A DNA stretch of 64,000 nucleotides from Chitinophaga pinensis. Lineage in GTDB: Bacteria > Bacteroidota > Bacteroidia > UBA4408. The stretch lies in contig CAMAVS010000002.1 of assembly GCA_945861665.1 (NCBI GenBank), positions 207,527 through 271,526 of the forward strand, read 5' to 3'. Under the pieces are notes generated by a model, which was not told the origin of the DNA, made no database searches, and worked only from the letters and a program-made list of their open reading frames with translations. Numbering within the stretch: position 1 is the first letter of the stretch; each line of letters opens with the position of its first letter. Positions 9,939 through 19,610 of the stretch are shown in pieces. Made by a program: the position numbers and the translations under genes.

Positions 9939-9947
9939 TAAGTTTGC
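9939..9947 (+). promoter_or_regulatory. Candidate -7 box for the act-cox operon
   Basis: TAAGTTTGC matches the Bacteroidota -7 consensus TAnnTTTG, 58 bases before the actA start. The -33 region upstream is only T-rich, so the match is partial. The 286-base gap between the broken gene and actA (9719-10004) shows nothing else recognisable and probably holds the regulatory region of this operon. Confidence 0.5.
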
Positions 9948-10004
9948 GACCGATAAAAATATAGCCTTTCAACAAAGGGGGCGGATTTTAAAGAAAAAAA
10001 CAGT

Positions 10005-11258
10005 ATGGATTATATGTGTCAAAAGCCACAACCAACTAAGCGTTTAACGCTATTACCACTTATTATTCTTTTTGTTTTAAACATTACTTTTTCGTTCGCA
10101 GGTGATACTGAGAAGGGGGAGAAGCTATTTAAACAAAACTGTGCATCTTGTCATAGTATAGGTGATAACAAGGTAATTGGTCCGGGATTAAAAGGTGTGA
10201 TGGATCGTGTTCCGAAGCCGGCTGAAGCGTGGTTGGCTAAGTGGGTTAAAAACTCTAGAGCCGTTATTGCATCAGGCGATGCATATGCTGTTAAAGTATT
10301 CAACGACAATGGAAAAGTGGATATGCCTGCTCAAGCAGTAAGCGATGAAGAAATTAAGGCAATATTTGAATATGTACAAAACCCTCCAGTAAAAAAGGAA
10401 ACTCCAGGCGATCAAGCTTCAGGAACCTCTACCCAAAAGGACGAAGGAAGTCCAACCTTACTTATTATAGTTGGCCTATTGTTTCTTGCCTTGTTCTTCA
10501 CGTTAAGAACCGTTCAGAAATCGTTAGGGAAAATTGTTAGGGAAAAAGCGGGACTTGCAGAACCTGTAAAGTATAAAGGGCCAAGTGGAGTTTTGCTATG
10601 GATGCGTACTCACAAAAAATGGGTTGCCGTAATATTGTTGTTTTTAGCCGGCTGGGGTTCTCGTGCTGCCTGGAACGGTATGTACGCAATTGGTGTTTAC
10701 CAAGGATATATGCCTGAACAACCAATTTTCTTTTCACATAAAATACACGCAGGGCAAAATGGAATTAACTGCGTTTACTGTCACTCAAGTGTGGAGAAAG
10801 GTAAAGTTTCGGGGGTTCCTTCAGTAAATGTTTGTATGAATTGTCATAAAGGGATACAAGAAGGAGCAGTTACAGGCAAAACGGAAATTGCAAAAATATA
10901 TGCAGCAGCAGATTACGATGTAAATACTCAAAAATACGGCCCAAATCCTAAGCCAATTAAATGGGTGCGGGTACATAACCTCCCCGATTTTGCTTATTTT
11001 AACCATTCGCAGCATGTAAAAGTGGGGCAACAGGATTGCGCTAATTGTCACGGACCAGTTGCAACAATGGATACTATTCGTCAAGTTTCTAAATTAACAA
11101 TGGGTTGGTGTATTGATTGCCACAATAAAACCGAAGTTAAAATGGAAGGCAATAAATACTACGAAGAGCTTCACGCAAAACTTAAAGAAAAATTCAAAAA
11201 CCAACCGATTACCGTTTCCAAAATGGGCGGTATTGAATGTGGTAAATGCCATTATTAA
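10005..11258 (+). CDS. actA: Alternative complex III subunit A, hexaheme fusion
   Basis: ActA is the multiheme c-type cytochrome of ACIII, which oxidises quinol and passes electrons to the oxidase. This 417-residue form has a signal segment (about 10-32), an N-terminal class I cytochrome c domain (CASCH, GPGLKGVMDR), a membrane anchor near 150-166, a second helix near 200-220, then the pentaheme part with CVYCH, CMNCH, CANCH, CIDCH and CGKCH. Six CxxCH motifs in all, one more than the pentaheme ActA described from Rhodothermus, because of the fused monoheme domain. First gene of an eight-gene plus-strand operon. The start could also be the Met three codons later. Confidence 0.92.
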   Translation: MDYMCQKPQPTKRLTLLPLIILFVLNITFSFAGDTEKGEKLFKQNCASCHSIGDNKVIGPGLKGVMDRVPKPAEAWLAKWVKNSRAVIASGDAYAVKVFNDNGKVDMPAQAVSDEEIKAIFEYVQNPPVKKETPGDQASGTSTQKDEGSPTLLIIVGLLFLALFFTLRTVQKSLGKIVREKAGLAEPVKYKGPSGVLLWMRTHKKWVAVILLFLAGWGSRAAWNGMYAIGVYQGYMPEQPIFFSHKIHAGQNGINCVYCHSSVEKGKVSGVPSVNVCMNCHKGIQEGAVTGKTEIAKIYAAADYDVNTQKYGPNPKPIKWVRVHNLPDFAYFNHSQHVKVGQQDCANCHGPVATMDTIRQVSKLTMGWCIDCHNKTEVKMEGNKYYEELHAKLKEKFKNQPITVSKMGGIECGKCHY

Positions 11259-11295
11259 TATATAAAATTATTCAACACTCAAAATATACCAAGGT

Positions 11296-14200
11296 ATGAG
11301 TAACAAAAAGATATACTGGAAAGGATTAGAAGACCTAAACAACTCGCCTTCTTTTATAAAGTCTACTCAGCAAGAGTTTGCGGAGGAAGTTCCGGCTGAA
11401 AATTTTTTAGCAAAGGAAAATTTAGGTGAAACATCTACTCCACGAAGAGATTTTCTTAAATTTTTAGGATTTTCAGTAACAGCAGCATCACTTGCCGCTT
11501 GCGAAACTCCTATAAGAAATGTAATTCCTTACGTTTTTAAACCGGAAGAAATTACCCCTGGTATTGCTAGCTGGTACGCCTCAACATATTCTGACGGTAA
11601 CGATTTTTGCTCGGTGTTGGTAAAAACACGTGAAGGTCGACCAATTAAGATAGAAGGGAATAAATATTCAAGTATCACTAAAGGTGGAACAAACGCACGT
11701 GTTCAGGCATCTGTTTTATCTTTGTATGACTCTGCTCGTTTAACGGGGCCAACAGCTAACGGAACTGTTACTACTTGGCAAGTTTCCGACAAAGCCATTG
11801 GCGCTAAATTAGACGGTATTGCAAAAGCAGGTGGTAACATTAGAGTATTAACATCTTCTATAACAAGCCCGTCTACTAAAAAAATAGTAGGGGAGTTTGC
11901 TGCTAAATATGCTAATGTAAAACACGTAAGCTACGACCCGGTATCTTATTCAGCAATTATTAAGGCAAATCAAGAAAGTTTCGAAACACCTATTGTCCCT
12001 ACCTATATGTTTGATAAGGCAAATGTAATAGTTGGTTTTGGGGCAGATTTCTTAGCCAATTGGGTGTCCCCAATTGAATTTGCAAAACAATACTCTAAGA
12101 ATAGAAAAGTAAACAAAGAAAATGCGAAAATGTCTCGACATTTTCAGTTCGAATCAACATTGTCAATAACCGGGAGTAATGCCGATGTAAGAGAGGGGCT
12201 TAAGCCTTCTCAGGTTCCTGTCGCCATCGTTAATTTATATAACAATATTGCTAAACTTGCTGGTAAAAGCGGAGTTTCGTCAAAGGCAATTGATGCCGAC
12301 AAGCAACTTGCTAAAGCAGCAAAAGAGTTGTGGGAAAATAAAGGCAAATCATTGGTTGTTTGTGGGGTAAATGATATTGCATCACAATTGTTTGTGAATG
12401 CCATTAATTCCATGCTAAACAACTATGGAGCAACTATTAATTTAGATGTTTCTGACAATACGAAACAGGGAGACGATGCGGAAGTTGTTTCATTGATTGA
12501 AGAGATGAAAGGCGGTAAAGTAGCAGCATTGTTTCTGTACAACGTAAACCCCGTTTACTCATTGCCAGCATCGTTGGGCTTTGCCGATGCCCTTAAAAAA
12601 GTTAACCTTAGCGTGTCTTTTGCTGATAGAGCGGACGAAACAGCATCATTAGTGCAATACATTTGTCCCGACCACCATTATTTAGAGTCTTGGGGTGATG
12701 CAAATCCAAGAAAAGGGCATTACGCACTTATACAACCAACAATATTTCCTTTATTTAACACACGTTCTTTTCAAGAATCAATGTTGAAGTGGGCTGGAAA
12801 TAATACGAATTACCAAGCATACGTAAAAAAATATTGGAGGAACAATATTTTCCCTTTACAAAGCGCAGAAATGTTTTTTGAGAATTTTTGGATGAAAAGT
12901 TTGCACGATGGAATTGTAGAATTACCCCCGGATGCTAAACCTATTCAAAAAATGATGGCAGCAGCGGCCGACACAGCTATGGCGGCAACGGTTGCGGATG
13001 TTGACTCATTAGGTGTTCTTGCGGATGAGAACAAGGGGCCTTTACAAAAAGTGGTTGACAAACCAAAAGAGGCAGTAGGGTTAAAAGCAGAAACAGCAAC
13101 AACGGCAAAGGGTGTTGCAATAGCAGGTGTAACAGTAAGCTTTAACACAAATTTATTTAGCAAAGATTTGTCAAGTGCGGCTGGAACAATAAGCAAGGCT
13201 AGTTCTTCAGTTGGAGTATTTGAAATTACCTTATATGAAAAAATAGGAATGGGTAATGGTAATCAGGCAAATAATCCTTGGTTATTAGAAATGCCCGATC
13301 CGATATCAAAAGTTACTTGGGATAATTACATAACTATGTCGCCAAAGCAAATGCAAGAGCTTGGTTTAGAGACATTTTTAGAAAAGGAAGTGGATGTTGA
13401 TGTAGTAGAAGTAACAGTAAACGGAGTTAAACTGCCGCTACCAGTTTACCCTCAGCCGGGTCAGCCATACGGCACTGTTGGTTTAGCATTGGGTTATGGA
13501 AGAACCGCTGCAGGTAAAGCAGCAAACGGAGTAGGACAAAATGCATTTCAATTTGTGAGTATTGCAAATGGAATGATGATGTACACCTCTTACAATGCAC
13601 AAGTAAGTGCATCAGTAGGAAAGCACGCACTGGCGGCAACGCAAACCCATCACACCATTATGGGTAGAAAAATTGTACAAGAAACTACATTAAAAGAGTA
13701 CAAAAAAAATCCTGCTGCCGGGAATGAAAAAATTTATTTGTCCATTAAAAATGGACACGAGCACACGAAAGTGTTGGCAGAAGATGTTGATTTGTGGGCT
13801 ACAAAAGAAAACCCAGGCTTTGACAAACCTGGTCTTTTTTGGAATATGTCAATCGACCTTAACTCGTGTATCGGTTGCGGAAATTGTGTTGTTAGTTGTC
13901 AAGCAGAGAACAACGTTGCTGTAGTTGGTAAGGACCAGGTTCGTTTAACCCGTGAAATGCATTGGATACGAATAGATCGTTATTATTCAAGCGATGTAAA
14001 AAATCAAGAACAAGCAGCCGAAGGCGGATTGGGGCTAATTGCAGGTTACAAAGCGATGGAGGCTCCATCCGAAAATCCTCAAGTGGTTTTTCAGCCAATG
14101 ATGTGCCAACACTGTAATCACGCACCTTGCGAAACAGTTTGCCCGGTTATAGCAACTACACACAGTAATGAAGGATTGAACCAAATGACCTACAACCGTT

Positions 14201-14637
14201 GTTTAGGAACTAAATATTGCGCAAACAATTGTCCATATAAAGTAAGAAGGTTTAATTGGTATCGTTTCACTGAAAATTCAGCATTCGATTTCAATATGAA
14301 TGACACATTGGGCAAAATGGTTTTAAATCCAGACGTAACAGTTCGCACCAGAGGAGTTATGGAAAAATGCTCTATGTGTATTCAACGTATCCAAGAAGGC
14401 AAATTGAATGCTAAAAAAGATGGCAGAAGAATCAAGGATGGCGAGGTTCAGGTAGCTTGTGCTCAATCCTGTCCAACTGATGCTATTACTTTTGGTAACG
14501 TAAATGACACAGAAAGTAAGGTTGCAAAAATTAAAGCAGACGAAAGAGTGTATCACGTATTGGCAGAGCTAGATATCAAGCCATCGGTGTTCTACTTAAC
14601 GAAAGTGCGAAACACAGAAGAAAAAGCAGAAGCATAA
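11296..14637 (+). CDS. actB: Alternative complex III subunit B (molybdopterin-like / iron-sulfur fusion)
   Basis: A 1113-residue periplasmic subunit. A Tat-like motif PRRDFLKFLG (49-58) precedes a hydrophobic stretch ending SLAAC, so export by Tat, perhaps with lipid anchoring, is likely. The large middle part resembles molybdopterin oxidoreductases but is thought to lack the cofactor in ACIII. The C-terminal quarter is a ferredoxin-like domain with Cys clusters CIGCGNCVVSC (near 858), CQHCNHAPCETVCP (near 936), CANNCP, CSMC (near 1025) and CAQSCP (near 1055), enough for four Fe-S clusters. A low-complexity Ala/Lys-rich insert lies near residues 550-620. It follows actA after 37 bases. Confidence 0.93.
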   Translation: MSNKKIYWKGLEDLNNSPSFIKSTQQEFAEEVPAENFLAKENLGETSTPRRDFLKFLGFSVTAASLAACETPIRNVIPYVFKPEEITPGIASWYASTYSDGNDFCSVLVKTREGRPIKIEGNKYSSITKGGTNARVQASVLSLYDSARLTGPTANGTVTTWQVSDKAIGAKLDGIAKAGGNIRVLTSSITSPSTKKIVGEFAAKYANVKHVSYDPVSYSAIIKANQESFETPIVPTYMFDKANVIVGFGADFLANWVSPIEFAKQYSKNRKVNKENAKMSRHFQFESTLSITGSNADVREGLKPSQVPVAIVNLYNNIAKLAGKSGVSSKAIDADKQLAKAAKELWENKGKSLVVCGVNDIASQLFVNAINSMLNNYGATINLDVSDNTKQGDDAEVVSLIEEMKGGKVAALFLYNVNPVYSLPASLGFADALKKVNLSVSFADRADETASLVQYICPDHHYLESWGDANPRKGHYALIQPTIFPLFNTRSFQESMLKWAGNNTNYQAYVKKYWRNNIFPLQSAEMFFENFWMKSLHDGIVELPPDAKPIQKMMAAAADTAMAATVADVDSLGVLADENKGPLQKVVDKPKEAVGLKAETATTAKGVAIAGVTVSFNTNLFSKDLSSAAGTISKASSSVGVFEITLYEKIGMGNGNQANNPWLLEMPDPISKVTWDNYITMSPKQMQELGLETFLEKEVDVDVVEVTVNGVKLPLPVYPQPGQPYGTVGLALGYGRTAAGKAANGVGQNAFQFVSIANGMMMYTSYNAQVSASVGKHALAATQTHHTIMGRKIVQETTLKEYKKNPAAGNEKIYLSIKNGHEHTKVLAEDVDLWATKENPGFDKPGLFWNMSIDLNSCIGCGNCVVSCQAENNVAVVGKDQVRLTREMHWIRIDRYYSSDVKNQEQAAEGGLGLIAGYKAMEAPSENPQVVFQPMMCQHCNHAPCETVCPVIATTHSNEGLNQMTYNRCLGTKYCANNCPYKVRRFNWYRFTENSAFDFNMNDTLGKMVLNPDVTVRTRGVMEKCSMCIQRIQEGKLNAKKDGRRIKDGEVQVACAQSCPTDAITFGNVNDTESKVAKIKADERVYHVLAELDIKPSVFYLTKVRNTEEKAEA

Positions 14638-14668
14638 ATAAAAAAAACATTAACAGAAATAAACGATT

Positions 14669-16054
14669 ATGTACGAAGCTTCAATAAGAGAACCGTTAAT
14701 TTTAGGTGATAAAACCGCTCACGATATTACGGAAGACATTTGTAGACCCATTGAAGGCAAAGCCAATAAATATTGGTGGTGGTGTTTTAGCGTTTCAGTA
14801 GCTGCTTTAATTTGGTGGGTGTTGTGCGTAAGCATTACTGTGGGTCAAGGGATTGGCGTTTGGGGCTTAAACAACGTTGTTGATTGGGGTTGGGACATTA
14901 CCAACTTCGTTTGGTGGGTTGGTATTGGTCATGCAGGAACCTTGATTTCTGCAGTATTATTATTGTTCCGTCAAAAATGGAGACTATCAATTAACCGTGC
15001 TGCAGAGGCAATGACAATTTTTGCCGTTATTTGTGCAGCATCTTTCCTGTTAACACACACAGGTCGCCCTTGGTTAGATTATACCCTTTTCCCATTACCG
15101 AACCAGTTCGGATCCTTGTGGGTAAATTTTAACTCACCACTTATTTGGGATACTTTTGCAGTTTCTACTTACTTCTCCGTATCCTTGGTTTTTTGGTATA
15201 CTGGCCTTATTCCCGATTTTGCGGTTGTTCGTGATAGAGCAAAAACAAAAGGAATGAAATTTTGGTACGGTTTGTTAAGTTTTGGTTGGGTAGGCTCAGC
15301 TAAAAATTGGCAACGTTTCGAAGAGGTTTCTTTAGTGTTGGCAGGTATGTCAACGCCACTTGTTCTTTCGGTTCATACCATAGTATCAATGGATTTCGCC
15401 ACATCTATCGTACCGGGTTGGCATACAACCATATTTCCTCCTTATTTCGTTGCTGGAGCTATTTTCTCAGGATTTGCAATGGTTCAAACCTTGCTCATTA
15501 TTACACGTAAAGTGTTAAGCTTAGAAAATTATATTACTACTTATCATATCGATATGATGAATCGAATCATTATGATTACGGGTTCTATCGTTGGTATTGC
15601 ATACATCACTGAGTTTTTCATGTCTTGGTATTCAGGAGTTGAATATGAGAGCTACTGTTTTGTAAATCGTGCTACGGGTTATTATTGGTGGGCATATTGG
15701 AGCATGATGACGTGTAATGTTATTTCGCCACAATTGTTTTGGTTCAAAAAATTACGTACCAATTTCACTTTTACTTTTATACTCTCTATTGTTGTAAATA
15801 TTGGGATGTGGTTCGAGCGTTTTGTAATCATTGTTACTTCGTTGCACAGAGCTTATTTGCCTTCAGAATGGTCAACCTATCACCCAACATGGGTAGAGGT
15901 CGGTATTTTTATAGGTTCTATAGGATTGTTCTTTACTTGCTTCCTGTTGTTTGCCAGATTCTTCCCAGTAATAGCAATGAGTGAATTAAAAACAATTGTA
16001 AAATCATCAAGTTCACAAGCAAAAAGAGAGTTTAAAGAAGAAGCACATCACTAA
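14669..16054 (+). CDS. actC: Alternative complex III subunit C, NrfD/PsrC-like quinol-binding membrane protein
   Basis: A 461-residue integral membrane protein of the NrfD/PsrC family with about ten helices. ActC is one of two large membrane subunits of ACIII and is thought to form a quinol-binding site near ActB. Family-like features include WWVGIGHAGTLISAVLLLFR and an acidic/His-containing core (LSVHTIVSMDFATSIVPGWH). Length is normal. It lies 31 bases after actB. Confidence 0.93.
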   Translation: MYEASIREPLILGDKTAHDITEDICRPIEGKANKYWWWCFSVSVAALIWWVLCVSITVGQGIGVWGLNNVVDWGWDITNFVWWVGIGHAGTLISAVLLLFRQKWRLSINRAAEAMTIFAVICAASFLLTHTGRPWLDYTLFPLPNQFGSLWVNFNSPLIWDTFAVSTYFSVSLVFWYTGLIPDFAVVRDRAKTKGMKFWYGLLSFGWVGSAKNWQRFEEVSLVLAGMSTPLVLSVHTIVSMDFATSIVPGWHTTIFPPYFVAGAIFSGFAMVQTLLIITRKVLSLENYITTYHIDMMNRIIMITGSIVGIAYITEFFMSWYSGVEYESYCFVNRATGYYWWAYWSMMTCNVISPQLFWFKKLRTNFTFTFILSIVVNIGMWFERFVIIVTSLHRAYLPSEWSTYHPTWVEVGIFIGSIGLFFTCFLLFARFFPVIAMSELKTIVKSSSSQAKREFKEEAHH

Positions 16055-16078
16055 ATAACGCGATATATAGAATTAGCT

Positions 16079-16603
16079 ATGAGTAAACAAATTTTCGCCA
16101 TTTTTAACGATGAGGATGTACTGATGAAAAGTATAAAGCCTCTTCGCGGCACTGGAGTAAACATCAAAAATGTATTTAGTCCTTTTCCAATTCACGGATT
16201 GGATACCGAGTTGGGCTTAGCAAGAACACGAATTTCTATTTGTGCATTTTTATATGGACTTACAGGCTTGTCATTAGCGGTGCTAATGACTTGGTATATG
16301 ATGATTTCAGATTGGCCAATGGACATTGGCGGCAAACCAAACTTTTCGTATTATAAAAACATTCCTGCATTTGTGCCAGTATTGTTTGAGTCAACAGTGC
16401 TTTGTGCGGCACACGGAATGGTAATTACTTTTTATTTGAGAAGTAAACTTTTGCCGGGAGTAACAGCATTTGTTCCGGATGTTAGAATGACAGATGACCG
16501 TTTTGTAATGCAAGTAGAACTTGAAGATGCAGCTACAGAGGAACAAATAACTGCTGTACTAATACAACACGGTGCAGAAGAGGTAAAGGAATACGGAAAA
16601 TAA
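16079..16603 (+). CDS. actD: Alternative complex III subunit D (DUF3341)
   Basis: A 174-residue protein with a soluble N-terminal region, two membrane helices (about 57-80 and 101-120) and a soluble C-terminal tail, the standard layout of the DUF3341 subunit of ACIII. The N-terminal pattern FAIFNDEDVLMKSIKPLR and IHGLDTELG are typical. Its role in the complex is structural. It sits in the conserved slot between actC and actE. Confidence 0.92.
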   Translation: MSKQIFAIFNDEDVLMKSIKPLRGTGVNIKNVFSPFPIHGLDTELGLARTRISICAFLYGLTGLSLAVLMTWYMMISDWPMDIGGKPNFSYYKNIPAFVPVLFESTVLCAAHGMVITFYLRSKLLPGVTAFVPDVRMTDDRFVMQVELEDAATEEQITAVLIQHGAEEVKEYGK

Positions 16604-16632
16604 TAAACAAAAGAGTTAATCAACATAAGATT

Positions 16633-17283
16633 ATGAATCTTTCATACAAAAAAATACAATCAAAAACAGTTGCCTTGGTTATGGCTGCGGGTCTTGTGTT
16701 TTCAATAGTGTCGTGCAATAAAAATCCGCAAAGTCCGGGTGTTGAGTTTATGCCCGATATGTATCGTGGACCAGCAAGTGAACCGTACTCTGTAAATGAG
16801 TTTTATAGTGATAGCTTATCATCTCGCAAACCAGTTCCGGGAACTATTTCTCAAGGAAGTATCCCTAATTCTCCTTTTGGTGTAAACAATACAATTTATG
16901 CCTATCCAAATACAAATGAGGGTTACGAGGCTGCGGGAAATTTTTTACATAACCCTATTGCAAATACAATTGAAAATACAGAACAGGGAAAAGATTTGTA
17001 TATTAAATTCTGCCAACATTGTCACGGTGAAACAGGTGATGGAAATGGAAGTATTGTAGCAAATGGTAAGTTCCCTAACCCTGGTTCATATTGGAGTAAA
17101 GCGGGACTTACAGATGGGAAAATGTTTCATAGTATGAATTATGGAAAAGGATTAATGGGTTCACATGCATCACAATTGGATAAAGAAGAAAGGTGGAAAT
17201 TAGTGTTGTATGTTCAAAGTTTAATTGCTAAGAACGGACCAAAAACAGAAGCAGCACCGGCCGACACAATAGGAAAAAAATAG
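16633..17283 (+). CDS. actE: Alternative complex III subunit E, monoheme cytochrome c lipoprotein
   Basis: A 216-residue lipoprotein (lipobox SIVSC near residue 28) with one heme c site, CQHCHGETGDGNG, near residue 130 and a distal Met in the C-terminal part (GLMGSHASQL). EFMPDMYRGPASEPY before the heme domain is conserved in ActE. It likely carries electrons from the Fe-S/multiheme part of ACIII towards the oxidase. Position between actD and actF supports the name. Confidence 0.92.
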   Translation: MNLSYKKIQSKTVALVMAAGLVFSIVSCNKNPQSPGVEFMPDMYRGPASEPYSVNEFYSDSLSSRKPVPGTISQGSIPNSPFGVNNTIYAYPNTNEGYEAAGNFLHNPIANTIENTEQGKDLYIKFCQHCHGETGDGNGSIVANGKFPNPGSYWSKAGLTDGKMFHSMNYGKGLMGSHASQLDKEERWKLVLYVQSLIAKNGPKTEAAPADTIGKK

Positions 17284-17307
17284 AAAAATTTATAAAGAGA
17301 AAGTTTT

Positions 17308-18480
17308 ATGAACTACGTAATAACAAAAAATAACAAAACCCTTTCCTTTGTATTAATGGGCGTTGGCATACTGTCTATCGTATACGGATTTGCAACCGAC
17401 TCATTAAGGGCTTGGGGAAGTTTGTTGATGAGTAATTTTTATGTGATGGCAATTGCTTTGGCCGGTATTTTTTTCTTAGCTGTGCAGTATGTTGCTGAAG
17501 TTGGATGGAGCGTTCAAATAAAAAGAGTGTTGATGGCAATGGGGACTTATTTACCTTATGCGGGGGGATTTTTAATTTTAATATTTGTAGTGGGCCATCA
17601 CGACTTATACTTTTGGACACACCACGAATATTACGATAAGGCATCACCAGATTACGATCGTTTGTTAGATGGGAAACACGCATTTTTGAATATGCCTTTT
17701 TACATTACACGTTTAGTTTTATATGCTGGAATTTGGAGTTATTTTGCCCTAATGCTTCGTAAAGAGTCTTTAAAAGAAGACATCGTAGGGGGAGTAATAA
17801 ATTACAAAAAAAGTGTAAAATTATCTGCCATATTTTTGGTATTATTTGCTGTTAGTTCATCAACTTCAGCTTGGGATATTTTAATGTCAATTGACGCACA
17901 CTGGTTTAGTACATTATTTGGCTGGTATGTTTTTGCCGGAATGTTTGTTAGTGGTCTTACCGTAATCGCAATGTTGGTAATTTACTTAAAAAGAAGCGGC
18001 TACTTACCTAACGTAAACGATAGCCATATCCATGATTTGGGTAAATTTATGTTTGCCTTTAGCATTTTTTGGACTTACTTATGGTTTTCCCAATTCATGT
18101 TAATTTGGTATGCAAACCTTCCTGAAGAAGTTGCGTATTATGCTTTTCGCCAAGATCATTTTAAGGCAATATTTGTATTGAATTTTTTAATTAACTTTTT
18201 CTGTCCGTTCTTAATTTTAATGACAAGAGACAGTAAAAGAATAAAAGGCTTGATACTTTTCATAGGTTCAATTATGTTAATTGGTCATTGGTTAGATGTG
18301 TATTTAATTGTTATGCCGGGTGTAGTAGGAGATCATGCCACTGTTGGTATAACAGAAGTTGGAACAACCTGTTTCTTTGCCGGTTTGTTTTTGTATGTGT
18401 TTTTTAACTCACTGTCAAAAGCACCACTTGTTCCAAAAAATCATCCAATGTTGGGCGAAAGCTTACATCATCAAATTTAA
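17308..18480 (+). CDS. actF: Alternative complex III subunit F, quinol-binding membrane protein
   Basis: A 390-residue membrane protein with about ten helices, the smaller relative of ActC. WTHHEYYDKASPDYDRLLDGKHAFLN cannot be quoted whole here, but its loop of His and acidic residues (about 111-128) is characteristic, as is WDILMSIDAHWFSTLFGWY. It completes the ACIII gene set and is followed after 35 bases by the oxidase subunit II gene, so the quinol oxidoreductase and terminal oxidase are made together. Confidence 0.92.
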   Translation: MNYVITKNNKTLSFVLMGVGILSIVYGFATDSLRAWGSLLMSNFYVMAIALAGIFFLAVQYVAEVGWSVQIKRVLMAMGTYLPYAGGFLILIFVVGHHDLYFWTHHEYYDKASPDYDRLLDGKHAFLNMPFYITRLVLYAGIWSYFALMLRKESLKEDIVGGVINYKKSVKLSAIFLVLFAVSSSTSAWDILMSIDAHWFSTLFGWYVFAGMFVSGLTVIAMLVIYLKRSGYLPNVNDSHIHDLGKFMFAFSIFWTYLWFSQFMLIWYANLPEEVAYYAFRQDHFKAIFVLNFLINFFCPFLILMTRDSKRIKGLILFIGSIMLIGHWLDVYLIVMPGVVGDHATVGITEVGTTCFFAGLFLYVFFNSLSKAPLVPKNHPMLGESLHHQI

Positions 18481-18515
18481 TTAAAGAGTAGTATTAGAAA
18501 AACAAAAACACAGTT

Positions 18516-19583
18516 ATGATTTACATAGTAATATTAATAGGAATATTGGCATTTTGGCAACTGATAAAAGTGTACGAGTATGCTACCATAATAAACGGGT
18601 CTGAGGAAGAGACAGTTACCGAAAGCGATACTCGTTTCAATGCAAAAATGATGATGGTTTTTTGTGTTGCTTTTTTCGTTTTTTGTATTTGGAATTTTTG
18701 GATGTATCAAGATAGTTTATTACCGCCTTCTGCTTCAGAATATGGTAAAGCGCTAGACACCCTGTTCAACTTTAATATGATTATAATTGGGTTTGTGTTT
18801 TTTATAGTAAATGCAGTATTGTTCTATTTTGCCTCAAAATACTATTATAGAAAAGAAAACAAAGCAACCTTTTTTGCACATAGCAGTAAACTGGAAATGA
18901 TTTGGACAATTGTTCCTGCAATTGTGTTGACGGTAATTATTATTTATGGATTAAAAGTGTGGAATAATATTACAGCACCTGTTAATCCAAATGAAACAAT
19001 CCAAATGGAGCTATACGCTCAGCAATTCGCTTGGACAGCACGTTATGGAGGGAAGGATAACACTTTAGGGAAATCAAATTATAGATTAATTACAGATAAC
19101 AACCCTTTGGCATTGGTAGTGGAAGACCCAAATAATGGAGACGATAAATTGGTAAAAGGAGAGTTTCACATTCCTATTGGGAAAATGGTACAATTCAAAT
19201 TGCGTTCGCGCGATGTAATTCACAGTGCTTTTATGCCGCATTTCAGCGCACAAATGAATTGTGTTCCGGGCATGGAAACGGAAATGCATTTTGTGCCAAT
19301 ATACACTACCATTCAAATGCGTGAAATGACAAAAAACCCAAAATTTAATTACATTTTATTGTGTAATAAAATTTGTGGTGCAGCACATTATAACATGCAA
19401 ATGGATATAATAGTTGAAAGTGAAGAGGACTATAATAAGTGGCTAGCTACGAAAAAAACTTTTGCCGAAACTATGTCTGCCACACCTGACGAACCCAAAG
19501 TTGAATCTGTAAAAGAAGAAATGAAAAAATATACTGCGATCACTGCAACAGTAGAAGAAGTGAAAGTAGAAGAGAAAAAATAA
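18516..19583 (+). CDS. coxB: Cytochrome c oxidase subunit II
   Basis: A 355-residue subunit with an extra N-terminal helix, the usual two-helix hairpin (about 45-65 and 88-110, plus 128-150), and a periplasmic cupredoxin domain. The CuA ligands are visible: His in DVIHSAF, and CNKICGAAHYNM with both Cys, His and Met. No fused heme c domain, so electrons come from a separate carrier or directly from ACIII. The C-terminal tail is Glu/Lys-rich. It lies between actF and coxA. Confidence 0.95.
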   Translation: MIYIVILIGILAFWQLIKVYEYATIINGSEEETVTESDTRFNAKMMMVFCVAFFVFCIWNFWMYQDSLLPPSASEYGKALDTLFNFNMIIIGFVFFIVNAVLFYFASKYYYRKENKATFFAHSSKLEMIWTIVPAIVLTVIIIYGLKVWNNITAPVNPNETIQMELYAQQFAWTARYGGKDNTLGKSNYRLITDNNPLALVVEDPNNGDDKLVKGEFHIPIGKMVQFKLRSRDVIHSAFMPHFSAQMNCVPGMETEMHFVPIYTTIQMREMTKNPKFNYILLCNKICGAAHYNMQMDIIVESEEDYNKWLATKKTFAETMSATPDEPKVESVKEEMKKYTAITATVEEVKVEEKK

Positions 19584-19610
19584 CAAAAGAGTAATAACGA
19601 AAAATATAAT

